Shown here piece by piece: positions 21,980 to 31,380 of a stretch of 64,000 nucleotides of DNA; positions within the stretch are counted from its first letter, which is position 1, and each line of letters opens with the position of its first letter. A model generated the notes under the pieces. It did not search any database and was not told the DNA's origin. It was given only the letters and a program-made list of their open reading frames with translations. Made by a program: the position numbers and the translations under genes. The stretch is from Hawksworthiomyces lignivorus (Eukaryota; Ascomycota; Sordariomycetes; Ophiostomatales; Ophiostomataceae). The stretch is from positions 1 to 64,000 of the forward strand of contig NTMA01000042.1 in assembly GCA_002917075.1 (NCBI GenBank), written 5' to 3'.

Positions 21980-24900
21980 ATGGTTTCCCTGGCAATATTG
22001 TCACTTCTCGATCTTCGGATTCTGGGATGGCCGGTTGTCGTACTGCTTTCTGTAGGTCTTCTAAGTTACGACTACCACAGCATATGGCCGTCCGAATTCG
22101 AAAACAACGACGACGAAGACCAGAAAATATTTTCTCGCCCATCAGCCGTCTACAGCACCCTCCAGCTTCTCTCTCGGATACTCTTAGTCGCAATTACCAT
22201 CATAAGTTGGCTTCAGGATGGCTCTACAGTTGCTTATGAGCTGTCTGCTATCATTTATATTTTCATATTAGACCTGGCAAGAGTCCTCACAAGCGGCTAC
22301 CGGCCACAGCTATGCTCTTCACTTCTTCACCACGTCAATGTGATCGTCTTTCTCGAGACAGCTGCTAGTTTTGTCCAGCTGTCACCGAGTATTCTATTCA
22401 CAAGTGGACAAGAATTGCAACGGCGATCGTTGAACGTCTGGCTTGCCCTAAAATTTTCGGCCAGCCTGCTTTCTCTCCTCGTGGCGTTTGTCTCTCCGCG
22501 GCAATGGGTACTACCCGCAGTGTCTTTCGGCCTAGCTCAGCGAGAGCGGTCCGGGCCAAGCCCTGAACAGACTTGCTCCTACTTTTCATATTACTTATCG
22601 TATGGATGGATGACAGACATTGTGTGCCGTGGGGCGCGAAGGCGTCTCGTGTTAGATGACGTTCTCCCACTTCCAGAATATGATGAACCGCTGATCTGGA
22701 GGGCACGTATCATTTCTGCAAGACTACGGTTCAAGAGCACGGCAGTGACGCTTGCGTATACACTACGCAAGAACATCGCAACCATGATTTTTCTGGCAGC
22801 TTTTACTGCCGTGGTCGAGTTTATCGGCCCCCTAGCGCTATATCGGCTGCTGAGTCATCTCCAAGATCCCCTGTTATCTAGAGTACGGCCATGGGTGTGG
22901 GTAGCGCTGCTATTCATTGGTCCTGTGTTGAGATCCGCCGCCTACCAGCAGTATCTGTATTCCAGTACTCGGCTTATGGTCCGTATTAAGATGTGCCTTA
23001 CTCAAGAACTATACGCAAAGGCGGGCCGCTGCTACGAGACTGCTAGTCCAACAAACACGTCTAAAGAGGAACTCCGCGAGGAAATCGGCCCCACAGCGAA
23101 CAGCGGCAGTACCGGCAAGGCCGCTTCTGAGAAAAGAGGCAAAGCCGAAAATGCTACAACCCTAATGGCGTTTGACGTCGACGCCATATGTACCTCCCGG
23201 GATTTTATTCTAGTGTGCACGTCGAGTCCCATTGAAATCACCATCGGGCTCATTTTCTTGTACTCTCTCTTCGGCAACTTCTCATTCGTGGCTCTCGCTG
23301 CACTGCTGCTCTCCTTTCCTCTGGCGGCCACCATCTCCCGGCTCATGTCAATGTTCCAGCGCGAGCTCATGCAGAAAACGGACTTACGCATCGCTGCTAT
23401 TTCAGAGTACCTCTCGGCCATTCGGACGATCAAGTATCTCGGCTGGGAGTCGGTCATGGCCGGTAGGATTAATAAAATACGACAAGAAGAAGAGGTTCCC
23501 ATCTGGCGCCGCAATATTGCGTCCGTCGCCGTAACTGTTCTGGGCGACTTTGTTCCCCTATTTGCCTTATTTCTCATGTTCGCCATCTACACCCTCGTTT
23601 TTCACCACCATCTCACCGCTGCAAAGGCATTTACGGCAGTATCCATAATTGAAACGCTGCGCATGCAGTTTGTGTGGATCGCAAATGTGACGCGCTTCTT
23701 CTCGCAGGGCCGCGTTGCCTTTGGCCGCATCGACCGGTTCATCAACGAGGAGCCCGAGATCCAACGCCCTCTTCCAGGACCACCTACCTTTAATCATTCT
23801 ACCTTCCGAAGGACCGTCGCAGAGGATTCGTTCCGTGTCCATATCGACTGTGCTTTTGTCCAAGGGGGGCTCAATGTCGTTGTCGGTTCCTCTGGCAGCG
23901 GAAAGTCGACTATTCTCCTGTCTCTACTTGGCGAGACAGTGCTCGAATCTGGCAGCGTGTCTTGTCCGAAGTCGGTAGCGTTCGCGCCACAAGTTCCTTG
24001 GCTGATAAATGACACCATTCGTGCAAATATCCTTATGTACCAAGATTTTGACGCGGTGCGGTACAGCCGCGTTATTTTTGCGTGTGGCCTTCTGCCAGAC
24101 ATTGAAAACTTTGCACTGAGAGATTTAGCCGACGTTGGTGTCGGCGGTGCTAATCTATCCGGGGGACAACGTCAACGCGTATCCTTTGCCCGCGCGCTCT
24201 ACGCGAAGTCGGAGCTTTTGGTCTTGGATGATGTCTTTTCTGCCCTCGACGCTTCGACGCAAAAACATATATGGGAAAACTGCTTTTCTAATGATTTGGT
24301 GCTTCAGGGCCGTACAGTTATCATGGCCACGCAATTCCAAGCAGCAAAAGACAACGCTAATCTTCTAGTGAAGTTGTGCAACGGCCATGCCGTCCTTTTA
24401 GGCCGCGGTGCTCATGAACAGAGGGAGAGGAGGTCCCCTATTCTATACAGCGAGCAGAATGATCCATCGCTAGATGTATTATGTCAGACTTTATTCTCTG
24501 ACGAAGAGGCGTCTAGGATGACTGCAGATCCTTCCTTTCATCAGGCGACGACCATAGAGAAGAAAATTAACCAAGAGATTGCAGGACAAGAGCGGAACCC
24601 AAGGAATTTATTCTATCAGTACATGCTCCTATTCGGCGGGCATGGTCGTTCAATAACAGCCATGGGCCTCTGTTTGGCGCTGCAGTTGACCTTCTTCTCA
24701 CTTCCAATGTGGCTCTCGGCCTGGGTTAGTGCACCAGATGCAGCTGCATCAGTAGGTTACTATGTAGCCATTTATGCTGCATGCCTCCTGGCCTTCTTCG
24801 TTACAGGAGTGATGACACAGACCTACCTTCAATGGGGGGCTTGGAAAGCTGCGCATGCTATGCACGAAAAGTTGGTCTCGGCGGCCATGTGGGTTTCCAT

Positions 24901-26509
24901 TCATTGGTATGATAAGAACCCTCCAGGCCGTTTCATCAACCGTTTCTCGAGAGACATGTTTTCCATGGACTGTATTATGGTAGATTTCTTGCGCGCATCT
25001 ATTGATAACGTGTTTCGCTTCGTGTTACGTCTTACTGCGATTGGAGCCATCATGCCCGTGTTTGGCATTCCTGCAGCCTTAGTCTGCGCCGTCGGCCTGG
25101 TGTGCGCAGAAATGTACACGCGGACGCAGCTTTCTGTAAAGGCTCTGCAGTCCGCGGCTCAATCACCCATATTCTCTTTCTTTATGGAAAGCCTTGGTGG
25201 CCGCTCGGTCATTCGCCACGGTCCTGGCTTCCAGCAAGCTTTTGCGGAAGATCTGGCGAGGCGTGTCAGAATCTATTCCCGCGCAGCCGAGACCCAATAT
25301 AATCTTAATCGATGGATTTCCGTGCGTGCCGATGGATGTGCGGCTCTGATTGCTCTGGCGACGGGAATAATTGCTCTTACCTACAGCTCGGGTGTTTCTC
25401 CTGGGCGCCTTGGGTTCTCGCTTACGAGTGCCATTGGTCTCGGGCAAACCATCTTGACAATGGTGCGCAGCATGAATGAGCTAGAGGCAGAGCTAAATTG
25501 CTTTCATCGCGTACGCGAATACACCACTCTGCCACACGAAGACCACCAGCGAGGTGATGACAGGGAACTGCCTGAGATGCCAGCGTCGCCAGCAGTTCCT
25601 GAACGGTGGCCTTCAGAGGGCCACGTCGAGTTCCGGAATGTGCATGTCAAGTACGCGCCAGACGGACCGGACATTCTTCGCAACATAACTCTGTCTATCA
25701 CACCGGGAGAACGGGTTGCTATTGTCGGCCGCACGGGCAGCGGAAAATCTACGCTGGCCCTCTCGCTTCTCGGATTTGCTAATATTGCAAAAGGGTCAGT
25801 TTTCATCGACAGTATAGACATTTCTACTGTCCCACGAAGTCTCCTGCGTCACCGCCTGACAATTATCCCCCAGGATCCGGTTCTATTCGGCGGCGACGTC
25901 CGTTTCAATCTCGATCCGGCGAAGGCTTCGACGAGATCACAGCTTACCGAAGCTATCAGCACGTGCAGTGTTCTGGAATCCTTTTCTAGCCCTCCAACTA
26001 CGCAGCCTTTAACGCTTAGCGGCACGAATGAAACTCGTCACCTGCCGGGTGACGACATTACATTGCCAGCACCACCGCTGCAGCCCATAAAGCCGCTAAG
26101 TCTAGAGACAGCTGTAGAACCTCATGGATTGAACTTCTCTGTCGGCCAGCGGCAGGTGCTCAGTCTCGCTCGCGCCACCGTGCGGCAGTCGCAAATAGTC
26201 ATCCTGGATGAGGCGACAGCATCAATCGACTACCGATCGGATGCAGTGATACAAAAAGTTTTACGATCGGCGTTCTATGGTAGAACAGTGATTGCCATTG
26301 TCCACAGGCTCTCAACAATCATGGACTACGACAGAGTCATTGTAATGAGTGCCGGTGAGATACATGAGATCGGAGAACCAGCCGAGTTATACCGGCACAG
26401 CAGGACATTGTTCCACAAGATGGTTGAAGAGAGTATTGAACACGGAAATGGGAGCGAGTGGAATATAGAAAAGATTCGCCGGCTTCGGTCGAGTTTAGAA
26501 GGACTTTAG
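21980..26509 (+). CDS. ABCC-type (MRP-like) full transporter
   Basis: Long single frame, about 1509 residues from the ATG at 21980. Order is two or more N-terminal membrane segments, TMD1, NBD1, TMD2, NBD2, as in Ycf1/Ybt1 relatives. NBD1 has Walker A GSSGSGKST near residue 636, signature LSGGQRQR near 726 and Walker B LLVLDD near 748. The catalytic Glu is replaced by Asp, as is usual in ABCC NBD1. NBD2 has GRTGSGKST near 1250, VGQRQ near 1388 and IVILDEA near 1408. ABCC pumps export or sequester organic anions and conjugates. The N-terminus is shorter than in many relatives; an upstream exon is possible but I found no in-frame one. The neighbours suggest self-resistance or detoxification. 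Confidence 0.92.
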   Translation: MVSLAILSLLDLRILGWPVVVLLSVGLLSYDYHSIWPSEFENNDDEDQKIFSRPSAVYSTLQLLSRILLVAITIISWLQDGSTVAYELSAIIYIFILDLARVLTSGYRPQLCSSLLHHVNVIVFLETAASFVQLSPSILFTSGQELQRRSLNVWLALKFSASLLSLLVAFVSPRQWVLPAVSFGLAQRERSGPSPEQTCSYFSYYLSYGWMTDIVCRGARRRLVLDDVLPLPEYDEPLIWRARIISARLRFKSTAVTLAYTLRKNIATMIFLAAFTAVVEFIGPLALYRLLSHLQDPLLSRVRPWVWVALLFIGPVLRSAAYQQYLYSSTRLMVRIKMCLTQELYAKAGRCYETASPTNTSKEELREEIGPTANSGSTGKAASEKRGKAENATTLMAFDVDAICTSRDFILVCTSSPIEITIGLIFLYSLFGNFSFVALAALLLSFPLAATISRLMSMFQRELMQKTDLRIAAISEYLSAIRTIKYLGWESVMAGRINKIRQEEEVPIWRRNIASVAVTVLGDFVPLFALFLMFAIYTLVFHHHLTAAKAFTAVSIIETLRMQFVWIANVTRFFSQGRVAFGRIDRFINEEPEIQRPLPGPPTFNHSTFRRTVAEDSFRVHIDCAFVQGGLNVVVGSSGSGKSTILLSLLGETVLESGSVSCPKSVAFAPQVPWLINDTIRANILMYQDFDAVRYSRVIFACGLLPDIENFALRDLADVGVGGANLSGGQRQRVSFARALYAKSELLVLDDVFSALDASTQKHIWENCFSNDLVLQGRTVIMATQFQAAKDNANLLVKLCNGHAVLLGRGAHEQRERRSPILYSEQNDPSLDVLCQTLFSDEEASRMTADPSFHQATTIEKKINQEIAGQERNPRNLFYQYMLLFGGHGRSITAMGLCLALQLTFFSLPMWLSAWVSAPDAAASVGYYVAIYAACLLAFFVTGVMTQTYLQWGAWKAAHAMHEKLVSAAMWVSIHWYDKNPPGRFINRFSRDMFSMDCIMVDFLRASIDNVFRFVLRLTAIGAIMPVFGIPAALVCAVGLVCAEMYTRTQLSVKALQSAAQSPIFSFFMESLGGRSVIRHGPGFQQAFAEDLARRVRIYSRAAETQYNLNRWISVRADGCAALIALATGIIALTYSSGVSPGRLGFSLTSAIGLGQTILTMVRSMNELEAELNCFHRVREYTTLPHEDHQRGDDRELPEMPASPAVPERWPSEGHVEFRNVHVKYAPDGPDILRNITLSITPGERVAIVGRTGSGKSTLALSLLGFANIAKGSVFIDSIDISTVPRSLLRHRLTIIPQDPVLFGGDVRFNLDPAKASTRSQLTEAISTCSVLESFSSPPTTQPLTLSGTNETRHLPGDDITLPAPPLQPIKPLSLETAVEPHGLNFSVGQRQVLSLARATVRQSQIVILDEATASIDYRSDAVIQKVLRSAFYGRTVIAIVHRLSTIMDYDRVIVMSAGEIHEIGEPAELYRHSRTLFHKMVEESIEHGNGSEWNIEKIRRLRSSLEGL

Positions 26510-27233
26510 GTATATTACATTATAAAACATCCAGGAGGCATTAGATATAAAATAGATTAAAAAAAGTCAAGATTTCTTGTTGATTATGCAATCTACTTCA
26601 TCGTGGACGATGCGGCTAAGGAGAAGCCAGAAAGCTATGCAGACAATATGCTGTATCTATTTTCTCATGTACTATTCCAGATGCTCGGTGGGTGTGCTTT
26701 GATTTTGCTTCTTCTCTGTAAACTATCTAGAGATAATTAAGAACTAGTAAAAAGATAACATTATAAATTAAAGTGAAATATAACATCTTAAAATAAAATT
26801 CTTCGTCACGGTGAAGACTATCTGTATATAAGATAAACTATTAGCTAAGAACTTGACGATCTCATATAAACCAGGTCGCAATCTGACCTAGTTCAGTTAT
26901 CAGCGATCGATACCCTGAGAGAGCAGCAGTGACATAACCGACCAACCGAAATGTGTCCGACTCTTCTCGGCTAGAAAACTTTCCTATTCTAGTAACTTAT
27001 AGACGAGCATCGGCCACTAATTATCATGGTCACATCGCAATATGGATGATTGCTAATTCGCCACAGCAGCTGCTCGTTGAAGCAACCAATCACCTAGAGG
27101 GCCACACCCTCTGAGAGAATGAGCTTTGGTCAGATAAGAATGAGCAGGTCAACGCTGTGTCGAATAGCCCTCTTCCGCAGCCTTGTTTTAATGAACACCA
27201 AATACCGGGTGTGAGTTAATTGGTATAAACACA
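26510..27233. other. Intergenic, AT-rich
   Basis: 724 bp between tandem genes. No frame, repeat or RNA gene recognised; moderately AT-rich, especially 26510-26880. Confidence 0.5.
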
Positions 27234-30200
27234 ATGGGTAGGTTTATCGGAGGTCAGGACGTGTTTCCACATGAAGCCAGCAGGCTTTTATTGAAGAAAT
27301 ATGCCAAAAACGCTGCGATATGGAAAACGGCCATGGCAGCTGTAGCCTTGAACGGCTTCGTATGGCTCTATTGGCTCCGACATCATCCACCAGCAATGCC
27401 GGCCTCGACAAGCAGCTATGCAATCACGAGAACAGAATTCTTGCATGGTCTTGATCTGTGTAATAAAAATGAGCAGCGCCCTCTAACGGATTATTCCTTT
27501 GCCGCACGACGGCTTGCGGGGCGGGACGTTTCAGCGAATTGTACCATCTTCCAGAATGCCACGGTTATCCAAGGCGACGGCCATATTACACACAATCTCA
27601 ATATTGCAATCCAGGATAGCATTATCACGTATATTGGTCTAGACGATGAGTGGAAGGCGGCGTGCTCCAAAGCGAGTACCGTCGTTGACTTGCATGGACT
27701 CTACGTCTCTCCCGGCTTGATTGATCTGCACTCTCATGTTGGCCTACGCCAGGAACCACAGCTGTGGGCAAACGAAGACGTGACAGAAAGCTCATCGCCA
27801 GTGACGCCATGGGCGCGCGCCATTGATGGATTCAAACCCGGAGACGACGGCATCCGCATTGTAGCCAGTGGCGGCACGACTACGTCGCTAGTGCTTACTG
27901 GTGCCATGAATCTCATCTCTGGAGAGGGCATGGTCATCAAACACAAGCACACTACATCGGTGTGGGAGCAGGAAATAGACTCCACCAGCGGTGGACGTAG
28001 CCCAAAGCAGCATCGCCACCTAAAGATGGCGTGCGGCGAGAACATCAAGGGCAAATTTAAAAACCGCCCAGCAGGCCCGGTGTCGCGGCAGGGCGAGTCG
28101 GCCTACGTGCGGTTTGCGTTTGAGGAGGCTCAGAGTTTGATGCTCCGGCAAGACGTATGGTGTGAGCGGGCGGCAGCCGGCGGAGTGGGTGCTGTGGATG
28201 GAGCATACCCAACATCGATCCGCTTGCAGACACTAGTCGATGTGATGCGCGGCGACCTCCACGTGCACCTTCATTGCTACCAGCCGCAAGACGTATTTGC
28301 CGAGTACAACCATGCGGACGAGTTCGGATTTAATATCACCGCGCTGCATCATATCACCCAAGCCCACGAGATGCTTGACGAGATCAAGAAGCGTGGCACG
28401 GTACTTGCCACCTTTTCTGACGAAGGTGGATTCAAGAACGAGAACTACCATTACAGTTGGTACATGCTCAAGAAAGCTGCCGCCGCTGGCATTCCAATCG
28501 CCTTAACTACGGACCACCCCGCCAAGCATGGCCAATTTCTCGCCTACGAAGCTCAAGTCGCCCATAACTTTGAACTCTCCGAGGAGCTCTCATTGGCCTC
28601 GCTTCTTTCGGTGCCGGCGGCGACCATTGGACTCGACAACCGCATTGGCTGGCTACGGCCGGGCTACGACGCCGACATTGTCATATGGGATTCTCATCCG
28701 CTGGCGTTAGGTGCAGCACCGCTACAAGTACTAATTGAAGGCGAGACGATCGTTAGCGCATCTGATTCCATCTGGGAACGCAGTTTACATCTAAAGAACG
28801 TGTATTTACCCGCACCAGGCAGTCGCGTTCAGAAGAAGTCTGAAGAAGACGATGTTGGAGACAACCACAAGATTTGCACAAAGGGTCAAAAGGATATTGT
28901 TTTATATGGCATCCAGTCCTCCTTTCTCAAAGACTTGACTTGGCCACCTACGGATGATCATGTCTCCGAAAAATTCAGTAGCGGTTCAGTTGCGGTTATC
29001 AGAAGCGGCATTCTGCAATGCTTGGGAGGTGCTTCCTGTGCTTCTCAGGCCGCTGACGCAGTCCACGAAGGCGTCCCCGTGATGCATCTCGAAAATGGCC
29101 ATATTTTGCCAGTTAGTTTTTACCCTACCATTTCAGACATAAAATGCTGCCGTGGCTAACATCGTGACTTTTTAAAAAGGGTATTGCTGTCATCACTCGG
29201 TCTCATGGTCTGACAGAGATGGTGGAAGAGCCATCTACACAGGACGGTTTTTTGTCAGGAGATGATCTCAGTCAAGTGGTGGCTGCAGCAGACGGTCTAC
29301 AGTTTGGAGACCATCATCTTGCATTTAATCATAGGCGTGGAGTCACCACTGTCATTACAGCACCATCAAGCAATGGCTTCCTACACGGGGTTAATTCTGC
29401 TTTCCGATCTGGTGCAATCCACGGTACGGGCATCGTTTTCAACTTATATGAAAACATGACTCTCAGCTAATACTCTTAAAGCTTTAGATACAGGTGCCAT
29501 TTTAAAGAGAGCTGTTGGCCTTCAAGTAGGCATTGGCGAAGAAGGGAAAAGTCAGTAGTTTTTAGAATTTAAATTTCAGGCCTATGGCGTTTCTAAACTA
29601 ACCAACTTGACTACCAGCCGTCCTCTTTCCGACAATTTCTTCGCAAATTAGCCAGCTTCGTACTCTTCTCACGTCACATCAACCGCCTCATGAGGCCTAC
29701 ACCCTCGTTGCTAACGGCAGCTTGCCGCTTGTTGTCCGCACCGACAACAAAGATATCATTGCTAAAATATTATCGCTACAACAGGAACTACCAAAACTGC
29801 GGCCTATCATCTTCGGCGGCGGAGAAGCCTATCTTCTGGCAGACGAGCTGGCGGCGGCGGGCGTGCCCGTCGTTCTGGCGCCGTTTCAGTGCAGTCAGCT
29901 GACGTGGGAAATGCGTAATTGTTTGCCTGGTCCGCCGCTTACAGACAAAAGGGCCTCGGACATTCTGCTGGATGCGGGTGTTACTCTTGGACTTGGCAAC
30001 TGGGATCACAGGGACCGGTGGGTGCCCAACGTCATTTGGGAAGCGGCTTGGCTACTGCGTGGGCGAGCCACCACCACAGATATGGGCCTCGACGCAGCGC
30101 GCCGCACTGCTGTTGCCATGGTCACCACAAACATGCGTCAAATATTTGGTCTTCCTATACAAGATACAGCAGAATTTGTCGTGTACGAGGGTGATCCACT

Positions 30201-30273
30201 GGAGTACGGAGCCAGTGTCGCGCTTGTGGTGGAACAAGGATCCATTCAGCGCTGCTGGCCAGATGTGGAATAA
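27234..30273 (+). CDS. Membrane-anchored amidohydrolase
   Basis: Four exons fit the frame: 27234-29111, 29180-29423, 29482-29550 and 29618-30273, giving 948 residues. One N-terminal membrane segment (TAMAAVALNGFVWLYWL, residues about 33-49) suggests a type II membrane or secreted-side enzyme. The amidohydrolase core shows PGLIDLHSHVGL (metal-binding HxH near 166), then HVHLHCY, the ITALHH region and TTDHPAK, followed by RIGWLRPGYDADIVIWDSHPL, the typical C-terminal dihydroorotase/imidazolonase-like strand. A second, degenerate half follows the first intron and ends similarly (AAWLLRGRATTTD...VYEGDPLEYGA), so the protein looks like a tandem duplication. The substrate is unknown. The stop codon lies 7 bp before a TRIM-like element. 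Confidence 0.85.
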
Positions 30274-30280
30274 ACAATAC

Positions 30281-30788
30281 TGTTGAGTGATGCCACTAGG
30301 CTACTGTACCAGTACAAAAAGGATCAAACCCCTTGGACACATGTAACAGTACCTTATAACTTAACACACCCCCCCAGCTTAAGACCGGACAGCGAATATA
30401 GAGGGATTAAGCTGCACAATGAATTTTCTTGTACAGGATGAGGCTCCTCCAAGCCTTTTCATAGAGCTTTTCTCCTGCAACCGTATGGTACAGGTATGGC
30501 ATCTCCAAGCCGTCTGTGTGTGCTTCCGTTGCGATTCGAACCCTTGTAGTTCAGGTTCTGCGGGGTGGTTTAAAGTTTGTATCGTAGGCAATTGTTGTAC
30601 AGTTTGATAGTGTATTGTTATTGATTGCGGAAATAATTAGCGGGAGTTACAGGTGTCTTAGTTATGATTCGTCTAACTAAAGACACCTCCCGGGCCCATA
30701 ACTGTTGAGTGATGCCACTAGGCTACTGTACCAGTACAAAAAGGATCAAACCCCTTGGACACATGTAACAGTACCTTATAACTTAACA
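30281..30788 (-). mobile_element. TRIM-like miniature LTR retrotransposon
   Basis: 508 bp with two identical 86-bp terminal repeats (30281-30366 and 30703-30788), each running TGTTGAG...CTTAACA, and the perfect flanking duplication AATAC (30276-30280 and 30789-30793). Read on the minus strand, a purine tract with seven G (30367-30377) touches one LTR. A possible primer site, TGGGCCCGGGAGG, starts four bases inside the other LTR (about 30686-30698). The 336-bp interior encodes nothing recognisable, so it must be moved by proteins of another element. An identical pair of LTRs implies recent insertion. A solo copy lies at 37628. Confidence 0.88.
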
Positions 30789-30796
30789 AATACATC

Positions 30797-31036
30797 TCTT
30801 AAGCAGTGCTTACATAATATCATGCCTATAGTGTTGAGTTTGTGCACTGTATGAATTACTCTTAATTACTGTATATATAGCACTGTAACTACCCCTTACT
30901 AAAGGGCTTAGCCACGGAAACATGTAGATTGATGCCGTATGCCACTTGAATACCGTGGTCATACACAGTATATAACACTATACAGAGAGGGCTCCTCTCC
31001 ATGACTCCTTCTGGGATATCCCTTCTGCTGCTTAAT
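30797..31036 (-). mobile_element. Degenerate family 1 LTR, inverted, with nested insertion
   Basis: The reverse complement of the family 1 LTR matches here in two blocks, 30797-30831 (AAGCAGTGCTTACATAATAT) and 30925-31036 (ACTTGAATACCGTGG, GAGAGGGCTCCTC, GGATATCCC). A 91-bp insertion separates them. The far end of the LTR is missing. It begins three bases after the TRIM target duplication. Confidence 0.75.
30832..30922. mobile_element. Small solo LTR nested in the inverted LTR
   Basis: 91 bp from TGTTGAG to GGAAACA, flanked by TATAG (30827-30831) and TGTAG (30923-30927), which differ at one base. It interrupts the family 1 LTR, so it is the younger insertion. No second copy was seen in the window, so assignment as an LTR rests on ends and near-duplication only. 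Confidence 0.5.
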
Positions 31037-31380
31037 GAGAATATTTGGCATCAATATGCCCATACTCTGCAGGGAAGGGAGAAAGACTTTCCTTAAGTTA
31101 CAAGAAGATATTCTGAAGGTCTCAGATGATCACAGCCTCTTCGCTTGGGATTCTGCTAATCGAACTAGCGGCGGCCTTCTGGCAACTTCCCCTACTACAT
31201 TTGCCCGTTCTAATACAATCATACCATTAGGTTCTTCTAGTCTTTTGAGCGGAGCTACAATCGTGAATAGCAAAAGAATTCATCTAAAAGTTCGTTTAAT
31301 GGATAGTGAAAAAATGCCCTTACCAACGCACTGCTTTCCTTCCATGTATAGTGTAAGGAGAAAACAAAATACATTATTCG
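31037..31380. other. Unassigned spacer
   Basis: An open frame at 31035-31397 (120 codons) shows no recognisable protein. Nothing else seen. Confidence 0.3.

Noticed and set aside
21891..26509. Many antisense frames under the ABC transporter
   Set aside because: Shadows of a long GC-containing coding frame; no family similarity.
30419..30607. 62-codon cysteine-containing frame in the TRIM interior
   Set aside because: Opposite to the inferred element orientation, no similarity, short.
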